Positions 1-5,181 of a stretch of 6,697 nt of DNA are shown here, in pieces. Within the stretch, counting starts at the first letter, position 1. Every line of letters begins with the position of its first letter. The translations under genes were made by a program, and so were the position numbers. The stretch is from the NCBI GenBank assembly GCA_018262385.1, contig JAGSPQ010000196.1, forward strand, positions 1 through 6,697. The letters run 5' to 3'. This DNA is from Myxococcaceae bacterium. GTDB lineage: Bacteria; Myxococcota; Myxococcia; Myxococcales; Myxococcaceae. The notes below the pieces were generated by a model. It ran no database searches. It saw only the letters and a program-made list of their open reading frames with translations, and had not been told where the DNA came from.

Positions 1-120
1 CACCGCCGGTGGCGCGGGCGGCGGCACCGCGGGTGGCGCGGGCGGCGGCACCGCGGGTGGCGCGGGCGGCGGCACTGCGGGTGGCGCGGGCGGCGGGACC
101 GCGGGTGGCGCGGGCGGCGG
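1..120 (+). repeat. Five tandem 24-bp repeats encoding the TAGGAGGG octapeptide
   Basis: Five perfectly phased 24-bp units start at 1, 25, 49, 73 and 97. They differ at only three bases (7, 76 and 97). In the reading frame of the surrounding gene these fall in GCC/GCG, ACT/ACC and GGG/GGC codons and are all synonymous. The array runs into the window edge, so more copies may lie to the left. The multiple of three and near identity make it a candidate length-variable coding repeat. Confidence 0.93.
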
Positions 121-622
121 CACCGCGGCGGCGACCTGCGCTGCGTACTGCACCACCATTCAGGCCAACTGCCAGGCGGTGACGGACGGCGGAACCTCGA
201 ACGCGCAGTACCCCAGCGCCGCGGCCTGCACCGGCACCTGCTCCGCGTTCTCCCAGGGCGACGCCGGCACCACCGCGGGCAACTCCCTCGAGTGCCGCGC
301 CTACCATGCGACCGCTTCGACGGCGAACCTCGCCCTCCACTGCCCCCACGCGGGTCCGGCGGGCGATGGCGTCTGCGGCTCGAACTGCGAGAGCTTCTGC
401 GCGATCGCGTTGGCCAAGTGCAGCGGCACCTTCAACAGTGCGGGCGCCTGCATGTCGGCCTGCAACAACTTCACCGGCTCCGGCGGCCGCTACAACTCGT
501 CGGCCTCCACCGGCAACACCTTCAACTGCCGGATGTACCACCTGAGCGTCGCGGCCTCGAGCACCGCCAACGCGACGACCCACTGCCCCCACATCGTCAC
601 CAACAGCGCGACCTGCATTTGA
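2..622 (+). CDS. Secreted Cys-rich protein with Gly-rich repeat stalk and two tandem eight-Cys modules (5' end cut off)
   Basis: The reading frame is open at the window edge, so the N-terminus and any signal peptide are missing; 206 residues are visible. Residues 1-40 are five copies of the octapeptide TAGGAGGG, a flexible stalk. Residues 46-125 and 129-205 are two tandem modules sharing the pattern C-x3-C-x6-C-x(9 or 18)-C-x3-C-x(17 or 21)-CRxYH-x(10 or 13)-HCPH-x(7 or 8)-C. Each module has eight cysteines and three conserved histidines, which suggests an exported, disulfide-bonded and possibly metal-binding domain. From memory, similar CRxYH...HCxH proteins occur as hypothetical proteins in myxobacteria, but I cannot name a family. 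A strong terminator lies 27 nt after the stop. The next gene downstream uses the same kind of Gly/Ala/Thr stalk. Function unknown; adhesion, matrix and metal or redox roles are all only guesses. The coding call is firm because the repeat copies differ only at synonymous sites and the cysteine pattern recurs. Confidence 0.85.
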   Translation, partial: TAGGAGGGTAGGAGGGTAGGAGGGTAGGAGGGTAGGAGGGTAAATCAAYCTTIQANCQAVTDGGTSNAQYPSAAACTGTCSAFSQGDAGTTAGNSLECRAYHATASTANLALHCPHAGPAGDGVCGSNCESFCAIALAKCSGTFNSAGACMSACNNFTGSGGRYNSSASTGNTFNCRMYHLSVAASSTANATTHCPHIVTNSATCI

Positions 623-649
623 GCTGAACCCTCCGCTTCACAGTTGAGC

Positions 650-702
650 TCGGGGCAATCGGTTACCGCGCGTTCGGTGATCGGTTGCCCCGAACGTTTT
701 TT
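650..702 (+). terminator. Strong intrinsic terminator after the Cys-rich gene
   Basis: The 19-nt arms at 650-668 and 675-693 pair along their full length with three G-U wobbles, enclosing a six-base loop (669-674). After the short spacer ACG comes a run of six T (697-702). It begins 27 nt past the stop codon at 620-622. Because the wobbles are G-U in the plus-strand RNA and the T-run lies on that strand, it should end plus-strand transcription, isolating the upstream gene from the lipoprotein gene at 781. Confidence 0.9.
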
Positions 703-735
703 CGGCGGCCCGTGGCTTGACCTCAATCGCCCGGA

Positions 736-750
736 CGGCAACCCTTGCCG
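736..750. promoter_or_regulatory. Perfect 15-bp dyad before the Gly-rich lipoprotein gene
   Basis: CGGCAACCCTTGCCG has 6-bp arms around a 3-base centre and lies 30 bp upstream of the ATG at 781, between the terminator and the gene. It could be an operator or a small 5' leader hairpin. No T-run follows, so it is not a terminator. No convincing -35/-10 pair was found in this gap: TTGACC at 717-722 has no recognisable -10 at the right distance. Confidence 0.35.
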
Positions 751-780
751 CTCACGCTGACGGTCCGGGAGTCTTCCTTC

Positions 781-1512
781 ATGAAGAACGCGCTCACGCT
801 GCTGCTGGGCTGCTGCGCCGTCGTCGTGGCGCTGCAGACGTTCTCCTGCAACGGGATCATCGGCGGCGACACCGGAGGTGGCGCGGGGGGCTCCGGCGGA
901 GGAGAGGACGGCGGATTGGGCGGGGGAGCGGGCGGCGGCTCAGGGGGTGGCACCATCGATGGCGGGGGAGGCGCAGGCGGCGGCACCTTGGACGGCGGCA
1001 CCGGCGGCGGCGCGGCAGGCGGAGCGGGCGGCGGCACCTCGGACGGCGGCACCGGCGGCGGGGCGGCGGGCGGAGCAGGCGGCGGCACCTCGGACGGCGG
1101 CACCGGCGGCGGCACCGGCGGCGGCACGGCAGGCGGAGCCGGCGGAGGGGCGGCAGGGGGAGCCGGCGGTGGGGCAGCGGGGCCAGACGCAGGCGCGTAC
1201 ACGCTGACGATCACCAACTGCCCCGTCGGTCACAACACCTCCCCGCTGAACCTGAAGCTGAAGCAGCTCGACGGTGGCACTGCGGGCTCAGGCGTCACGG
1301 TCATCTCGAACCAGACCGGCACCATCACCGTGCCCAACGTGCTGCTGCCCGGCACCACCTACAACGCCGACTACTGCATCGAGCTGAAGAACCCGCCGGG
1401 GTGCCAGTTTCCTTCGGATGACCAGTGGCGCCGCCAGGTGGTGGGCGACGGAGGAAACGTGGTCGAGGTCCGCCCCTACGGCGATCCGCAGACGGACATC
1501 ACTCCGTTCTAG
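781..1512 (+). CDS. Probable lipoprotein with Gly-rich repeat stalk and small C-terminal domain
   Basis: A 243-residue exported protein of unknown function. Residues 1-22 form a signal peptide (Lys2, hydrophobic 4-18) ending TFS before Cys23. This is an imperfect lipobox because Thr sits at -3, so lipidation is likely but not certain. Residues 28-134 are almost entirely Gly, Ala, Thr, Asp and Ser in repeats, with a 17-residue unit of the type GGGTSDGGTGGGAAGGA. Residues 135-243 form a non-repetitive domain with Cys147, Cys199 and Cys208 and alternating hydrophobic/Thr stretches, probably beta-rich. I chose ATG 781 because it places the signal peptide at the N-terminus and has GGGAG nine bases upstream. 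An in-frame TTG at 745 would add twelve residues unlike a signal n-region. The stalk resembles that of the preceding gene, but a terminator separates the two. Its stop overlaps that of the convergent manC. Confidence 0.85.
   Translation: MKNALTLLLGCCAVVVALQTFSCNGIIGGDTGGGAGGSGGGEDGGLGGGAGGGSGGGTIDGGGGAGGGTLDGGTGGGAAGGAGGGTSDGGTGGGAAGGAGGGTSDGGTGGGTGGGTAGGAGGGAAGGAGGGAAGPDAGAYTLTITNCPVGHNTSPLNLKLKQLDGGTAGSGVTVISNQTGTITVPNVLLPGTTYNADYCIELKNPPGCQFPSDDQWRRQVVGDGGNVVEVRPYGDPQTDITPF
976..1128 (+). repeat. Three tandem 51-bp coding repeats (17-residue Gly-rich unit)
   Basis: Units at 976-1026, 1027-1077 and 1078-1128 encode GGGTxDGGTGGGAAGGA. The first has Leu at x, the others Ser. In the third unit the last residues drift to TGGGT. 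The following DNA to 1182 continues as shorter GGGAAGGA-like pieces. The repeat lies inside the Gly-rich stalk of the lipoprotein gene and keeps its frame. Confidence 0.85.
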
Positions 1513-2588
1513 AGGTAACGCTCGAGCTTCGCCGCCTTGAGCGCCTCGACCACCTTGCGGACATCCTGTGCCTTGTCTTTGGGCAGGACGAGCACCGCAT
1601 CGCCCGCGTCGATCACCACCACGTCCTTCATCCCCACCACCGCCAGCGGCCGCTTGCCGGCGAGCACCACGCAGCGCGACGAGTCGATCACGAACGCGTT
1701 GCCCTCGACCACGTTGCCGTGGGAGTCGAGCGGCCGCAGCTCGGGCAGCGCGCTGAAGCTGCCGACGTCGCTCCAACCACAGTCGGCGCGCACCACCGCG
1801 ATGTTCGCCGCCTTCTCTGCCACCCCGTAGTCGATGCTCGTCGCGGGCATCTTCGGGAAAAACTTCTTCAGCGCCGCGGGGTACTTCTTCGTCCCGATCG
1901 TCGTTCGCAGCAGCTCGAGCGGCCGGGCCAGCTCGGGCATCAGCTCGGCGAACGCCGCCAGCATCACGTCGGCGCGAAAGACGAAGATCCCCGCGTTCCA
2001 CAGGTAGTCGCCAGAGGCGAGGTAGCGCTGGGCCGTCTCGAGGTCCGGCTTCTCGACGAACCGCGCCACCTTGCTCGCCGGCGGTTGAAGCGGAGCGCCA
2101 ACCTGGATGTAGCCGTAGCCCGTCTCCGGCCGGGTCGGCTTGATCCCCAGGGTCACGATCTGCCCGCTCTGCGCCACGTCGATCGCCGCCCGCAGCGCGA
2201 GCCGGAACCCGCGCGGATCCGCCACGTGCTGGTCCGACGGCATCACCACCATCACCCCCTTCGGGTCGCGATGGGCGACGTGGGCGCACGCCAGCGCGAT
2301 CGCCGGCGCGGTGTTTCTCGCCTCCGGCTCCACCAGCACGTTGGCCTTCGGCAGCCCCTTGAGCAGCCTGGCCGCCGGCGCCGCATGCAGTGCGCCGCAC
2401 ACCACGAAGCTGTTCGCCATCGGCGCCAGCCCCTGCACCCGATCGAACGTCTCCGCGATCATCGTCTTCGCCCCCGTCAGCGGCAGGAATTGCTTCGGCC
2501 GCGCCTTGCGCGACAGCGGCCAGAACCGCGTCCCCGAGCCACCGGCCATGATCACCGCAAAGATCGCCCCCGCCCTCTCGTTGCCCAT
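1509..2588 (-). CDS. manC: Mannose-1-phosphate guanylyltransferase
   Basis: This cytoplasmic enzyme makes GDP-mannose from mannose-1-phosphate and GTP, the donor for mannose- and fucose-type residues in O-antigen, capsule or exopolysaccharide. The 359 residues match the short, single-domain form of the family; the C-terminal phosphomannose isomerase domain of bifunctional AlgA/ManC proteins is absent. Visible motifs in order are the nucleotide-binding loop AGGSGTRFWPLS (15-26) with PKQ at 31-33, EPEARNTAPAI (87-97), PSDQH (117-121), GYGYI (157-161), FVEKP (177-181), WNAGIF (197-202), SIDYGV (251-256) and CGWSDVGS (270-277). The ATG at 2588 is supported by AGAAGG at 2602-2597, eight bases upstream. 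The gene stands alone on the minus strand, with no other sugar-nucleotide or glycosyltransferase gene in view, and its stop shares bases with the convergent lipoprotein gene. Identification is firm; the glycan it serves cannot be told. Confidence 0.97.
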   Translation of the reverse strand: MGNERAGAIFAVIMAGGSGTRFWPLSRKARPKQFLPLTGAKTMIAETFDRVQGLAPMANSFVVCGALHAAPAARLLKGLPKANVLVEPEARNTAPAIALACAHVAHRDPKGVMVVMPSDQHVADPRGFRLALRAAIDVAQSGQIVTLGIKPTRPETGYGYIQVGAPLQPPASKVARFVEKPDLETAQRYLASGDYLWNAGIFVFRADVMLAAFAELMPELARPLELLRTTIGTKKYPAALKKFFPKMPATSIDYGVAEKAANIAVVRADCGWSDVGSFSALPELRPLDSHGNVVEGNAFVIDSSRCVVLAGKRPLAVVGMKDVVVIDAGDAVLVLPKDKAQDVRKVVEALKAAKLERYL

Positions 2589-2660
2589 AGAAACTGCCTT
2601 CTAGCCGAGCCGGCCAGGCCGCCATTGTCCGAATTTCGGGCCCAGACCGACCTTTTTTCG

Positions 2661-2767
2661 CTCACAATTACTGACCCGTTACTCACTTGACCTGAACGGC
2701 CGCAGTACGACCGAATTGAAGTCAGTCGCCTTTGACACTTAACTGCCTTGTTTTGCTGAGTCATGAC
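2661..2767. promoter_or_regulatory. Cluster of TGAC/GTCA half-sites, candidate regulator-binding region
   Basis: TGAC starts at 2672, 2688, 2733 and 2764, and GTCA at 2721 and 2760. They combine as CTCAC...TGACC twice (2661-2676 and 2682-2692), GTCA-N8-TGAC (2721-2736) and the perfect palindrome GTCATGAC (2760-2767). Chance would give roughly one such tetramer in this length. The cluster lies about 125-230 bp upstream of the start site predicted from the sigma-54 element, the usual range for enhancer-binding activators. The link to a regulator is inference. Confidence 0.4.
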
Positions 2768-2781
2768 GCTGTTTGTATAGA
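2753..2781 (+). promoter_or_regulatory. Weak sigma-70-like promoter candidate
   Basis: TTGCTG (2753-2758) and TATAGA (2776-2781) are separated by 17 bp, matching the consensus at three and four of six positions. The palindrome GTCATGAC lies between them, where a repressor could bind. It would give a leader of about 170 nt before the protease ATG. Given the better sigma-54 match downstream, this is an alternative only. Confidence 0.22.
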
Positions 2782-2867
2782 GGCTTGGGGTTGATGGTTT
2801 GAGCGTGTCTCGCGTGGGTCGTTGTGAGCCTTTGGCGCTCTTTCAACGATTTCAGTGGGTTGCGTCT

Positions 2868-2883
2868 TGGCCGGTCCCTTGCT
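2868..2883 (+). promoter_or_regulatory. Candidate sigma-54 (-24/-12) promoter for the protease gene
   Basis: TGGCCGGTCCCTTGCT matches the sigma-54 pattern TGGCAC-N5-TTGC(A/T), with GG at 2869-2870 and GC at 2881-2882 separated by exactly ten bases. All bases of TGGC and TTGCT agree, and a T precedes the TGG as in the extended consensus. Only the A and C after TGGC differ. Transcription would start near 2894, leaving a leader of about 70 nt to the ATG at 2963. Sigma-54 promoters with dedicated activators are common in myxobacteria. Confidence 0.5.
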
Positions 2884-2962
2884 CAAGGGGAAGGCCGCAG
2901 CACCCGACCAACCGCTTCTCGATCAGCCATCAACGGGCGAACGCCGCCCGGGGGATACCTCC

Positions 2963-4120
2963 ATGTCTCGCATCCAGACCGCCGCCCTCCTCGCCGCCCT
3001 GCTGACCGGATGTGGAGGGCAGGAAGCGGTGATCGGCAACCAAGGCGACGACGTGGCGGCCACCAGCGGCGCGCTGACCTGGACCCAGTTCCTCTCCCAG
3101 GTTCACCAGGTGCCGGACCAGGACCTCTTCATCGTCAACGGCGACTCGACCGTCGAGGGCTGGAAGAACCTGCGCGCCTTCTACGAAGTGGCGGTGCTCG
3201 GCGGCCAGAAGCTGATCCTCGATCAGAACGGCGGGGTCGACTCGAAGTGGAACGACACCCAGAAGCTCAACCTCACCTACTGCGTCAGCAACAACTTCGG
3301 CACCCGCAAGGCGGCGGTGGTGCAGGCGATGGCGAACGCGACCGGCGAGTGGGCCGCGGCGACCCACATCAAGTACGTCTACGTCCCCGCCCAGGACGGC
3401 AGCTGCACCATCAGCAACAACAACGTGCTGTTCGACGTGCGCCCGGTGAACGTCAACGGCAGCTACCTCGCCCGAGCCTTCTTCCCCGGTGAGTCGCGCT
3501 CGGCCCGCAGCGTCGAGATCGACAACACCGCCTTCACCACCGGCAGCAACCCGACCCTCACCGGCCTGCTGCGCCACGAGCTGGGTCACACCCTCGGCTT
3601 CCGCCACGAGCACACCCGCCCCGAGGCCGGCACCTGCTTCGAGGACAACAGCTGGCGGGTGCTCACCAGCTACGACGCGGCCTCGGTGATGCACTACCCG
3701 CAGTGCAACGGCACCGGCGACTGGACCCTGACCCTCACCGCCAAGGACATCGCCGGCGCGAAGCTGGTCTACGGCAACCCGGGCGGCACCACCCCGCCTC
3801 CTCCCCCGGCCACCGGCAACGTCGTCACCCAGACGATGACCGGCACCCTGCTGAAGAACCAGTGGAGCGCGGCGCCGGCGATCACCGTCAAGCCGGGCAC
3901 CACCTTCACCGCGGTGATGACCGGCAGCGGCGACCCGGATCTCTACGTTCGGGTCGGCTCGTCGCCCACCGCGACCCGCTTCACCTGCCGCCCGTACCTC
4001 GATGGGCCGAACGAGACCTGCAGCATCACCGTCCCCTCGACCAGCTCGAAGGTCTACGTCAGCATCTACGGCTACACCGCGGCGAGCTTCTCGGTGCAGG
4101 TCACCTACACCACTCCGTAG
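2963..4120 (+). CDS. Lipoprotein-type astacin-like zinc metalloprotease with C-terminal PPC domain
   Basis: A 385-residue exported peptidase. ATG 2963 is chosen because it begins a compact signal peptide ending in the canonical lipobox LTGC (Cys17) and has GGGGGA seven bases upstream; an in-frame start at 2855 would bury that signal behind 36 extra residues. Residues 18-105 look like a propeptide. The catalytic domain (about 105-271) has the metzincin motif HELGHTLGFRHEH at 205-217, giving zinc ligands His205, His209 and His215 and catalytic Glu206, and a Met-turn SVMHY at 241-245. The Glu after the third His and the Tyr of the Met-turn are typical of astacins (M12A). Bacterial M57 and matrixin-like groups are the alternatives. 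A Pro-rich linker (277-282) leads to a PPC-type beta-sandwich (about 287-385) containing GSGDPDLYVR, a domain often found at the end of secreted proteases and removed on maturation. Cysteines 107, 148, 225, 248, 342 and 353 could form disulfides. Substrate unknown. Confidence 0.93.
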   Translation: MSRIQTAALLAALLTGCGGQEAVIGNQGDDVAATSGALTWTQFLSQVHQVPDQDLFIVNGDSTVEGWKNLRAFYEVAVLGGQKLILDQNGGVDSKWNDTQKLNLTYCVSNNFGTRKAAVVQAMANATGEWAAATHIKYVYVPAQDGSCTISNNNVLFDVRPVNVNGSYLARAFFPGESRSARSVEIDNTAFTTGSNPTLTGLLRHELGHTLGFRHEHTRPEAGTCFEDNSWRVLTSYDAASVMHYPQCNGTGDWTLTLTAKDIAGAKLVYGNPGGTTPPPPPATGNVVTQTMTGTLLKNQWSAAPAITVKPGTTFTAVMTGSGDPDLYVRVGSSPTATRFTCRPYLDGPNETCSITVPSTSSKVYVSIYGYTAASFSVQVTYTTP

Positions 4121-4140
4121 TTAACGCTTTTGGGCGGCGC

Positions 4141-4167
4141 GGAACCTCCTCTCACAAGGCGGGTTCC
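4141..4167 (+). promoter_or_regulatory. Possible stem-loop covering the cpaB ribosome-binding site
   Basis: GGAACC (4141-4146) pairs with GGTTCC (4162-4167), and CCT (4148-4150) with AGG (4157-4159), with a 1-nt/2-nt internal bulge and a six-base loop. The structure ends three bases before the ATG at 4171 and would hide the only purine-rich ribosome-site sequence, AAGG/GGCGGG at 4156-4163. No T-run follows, so it is not a terminator. Confidence 0.35.
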
Positions 4168-4170
4168 CAA

Positions 4171-4983
4171 ATGCTCAAAGGCAAGACTCCTCTGTTGGTG
4201 GCGCTGGTGTTGGGCATCTTCGCGGGGGTGATCGCCTACAGCGCGGTGCGCAAGAAGGAAGCCGACGTGCGGCGCGGCTGGAACCTGGTTCCGGTGGTGG
4301 TCGCCGCGGTCGACCTCGGCGAAGGCACGGTGGTGACCTTCGACATGATCTCCCAGCGCTCGGTGCCCGAGCAGTTCGTCACCTCGTCGGTGGTGAAGCC
4401 CGACTCCGCCAGCTACGTGGTGAACCAGAAGGTGCTGGTGCCGGTGCAGGCCGGAGACCCGCTGCTGTGGAGCCAGTTCGAGACCACCAAGGCGGCCGAG
4501 CGGCTGTCGGCCAAGGTGCAGAAGAAGGCCCGCGCGATCACCATCGACGTCGGCAAGTCGTCGTCGGTCGGCGGCTGGGTGCGGCCCAACGATCACATCG
4601 ACCTGATCGGCACCTTCAAGGATCCCCAGACCAACGAGAACGTGGCGGTCACCCTGCTGCAGAACGTGATCGTGCTCGCCACCGGCAAGGTCACCGGCAC
4701 CACCAACGTGAACCTGATTCCCGAGAACCAGCGCGACTACAACAACGTCAGCCTGATGGTGATCCCCGAGGAGGCCGAGATCCTCGTCCTCGCCCAGGAC
4801 CTCGGCGCGCTCACCCTCTCGCTGCGCAACGAGGACGACGTCGACGCAATCGAAGAGCGCGGGCGCGCGACCATCGCCACCCTGCTGTCGGGCCAGCGGA
4901 TGACGGTGCTGGCCGAGAAGCGCAAGCGGCTGGTGACGGTGATCCGCAACTCGACCACCACCCAGGAAGGCGGCAGCCCGTGA
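4171..4983 (+). CDS. cpaB: Flp/Tad pilus assembly protein CpaB (RcpC/CpaB family, SAF domain)
   Basis: CpaB/RcpC is a membrane-anchored periplasmic protein of the Tad secretion system that builds Flp pili, thought to work with the outer-membrane secretin CpaC. The 270 residues are normal for the family. ATG 4171 gives Lys3 and Lys5, a transmembrane segment at 7-25 and Lys28-Lys29. A SAF domain follows (about 40-105: PVVVAAVDLGEGTVV and later VLVPVQAGDPLL), then an RcpC-type beta-rich domain (about 120-235) with ITIDVGKSSSVGGWVRPNDH at 123-142. The tail (243-270) is basic, then polar. The upstream protease gene is 50 bp away with no terminator between, so co-transcription is possible. The stop TGA overlaps the next start as TGATG, implying translational coupling to a small membrane protein. 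Oddly, no other tad/cpa gene (secretin, ATPase, TadB/C, prepilin) is in the window, whereas cpaB is usually followed by cpaC. Confidence 0.93.
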   Translation: MLKGKTPLLVALVLGIFAGVIAYSAVRKKEADVRRGWNLVPVVVAAVDLGEGTVVTFDMISQRSVPEQFVTSSVVKPDSASYVVNQKVLVPVQAGDPLLWSQFETTKAAERLSAKVQKKARAITIDVGKSSSVGGWVRPNDHIDLIGTFKDPQTNENVAVTLLQNVIVLATGKVTGTTNVNLIPENQRDYNNVSLMVIPEEAEILVLAQDLGALTLSLRNEDDVDAIEERGRATIATLLSGQRMTVLAEKRKRLVTVIRNSTTTQEGGSP

Positions 4984-5144
4984 TGCTCCTGTTCGCGCTG
5001 CTGGTCGCGGCCTCGGCCTTCTTCACCTGTGTCGGCCTGTGGCCCACCCACCGCCAGCGCCTGCTCGAGGGCTGGGCGGCGCAGCGGCTGCGGCAGCGGT
5101 TTCGGGCCAACGTCCAAAGGGCCCGGTTGCGCTCGATGAGCTAA
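4983..5144 (+). CDS. Small 53-residue membrane protein coupled to cpaB
   Basis: The start ATG at 4983-4985 shares its A with the cpaB stop (TGATG), a classic coupling arrangement. Residues 1-20 (MLLFALLVAASAFFTCVGLW) form one hydrophobic helix, with Cys16 in it. The remaining 33 residues are strongly basic and amphipathic, with twelve Arg and one Lys-free helix-like stretch (21-53). This predicts one membrane span with a cytoplasmic Arg-rich tail, or alternatively an uncleaved signal anchor. I do not recognise the family. Position suggests a partner of CpaB or of the exported protein encoded next. Stop-start overlap, the sharp hydrophobic/basic split and the tight fit between two genes favour a real gene despite its length. 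Confidence 0.7.
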   Translation: MLLFALLVAASAFFTCVGLWPTHRQRLLEGWAAQRLRQRFRANVQRARLRSMS

Positions 5145-5181
5145 CCGGTATCTTCGCGGCTCCAGTCTCAGGAGGCTGCTG

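Larger units (their letters stand above)
2589..2962. other. Divergent intergenic control region of lower GC between manC and the protease gene
   Basis: 374 bp without a credible gene. Positions 2641-2820 are about 51% GC by hand count, far below the flanking coding DNA. They hold six TGAC/GTCA tetramers in about 100 bp. A sigma-54-type element lies at 2868-2883 and a weak sigma-70-like pair at 2753-2781, both facing the protease gene. For manC on the minus strand I saw only a poor -35/-10 pair near 2670-2700, not strong enough to call. Open frames across this stretch lack ribosome sites and family resemblance. Confidence 0.7.

Noticed and set aside
723..1217. Minus-strand Pro-rich frame opposite the Gly-rich stalk
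   Set aside because: It is the reverse complement of GGC/GGA/GCC repeats read as Pro/Ala. It has no ribosome site and overlaps a well-supported plus-strand gene.
1425..2690. Long plus-strand open frame antisense to manC
   Set aside because: High GC keeps antisense frames open. The product is Arg/His-rich without family resemblance, while the minus strand encodes an unmistakable guanylyltransferase.
2732..2737. TTGACA box as a -35 element
   Set aside because: No sequence resembling a -10 box is found 15-19 bp downstream; the TGAC core is better explained as one of the clustered half-sites.
2869..2896. Hairpin GGCC...CCCTT-GCTC-AAGGG...GGCC before the protease gene
   Set aside because: It has no T-run and overlaps the sigma-54 element. 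If transcription starts near 2894 it would not be present in the RNA.
2855..2962. Upstream in-frame start for the protease
   Set aside because: The 36 extra residues would put a polar stretch before the lipobox signal peptide, and the candidate sigma-54 start site near 2894 lies inside it.
4141..4146. GGAACC as an ECF sigma factor -35 element before cpaB
   Set aside because: No matching -10 motif follows at 15-17 bp, and it would place the start site inside the cpaB coding region.
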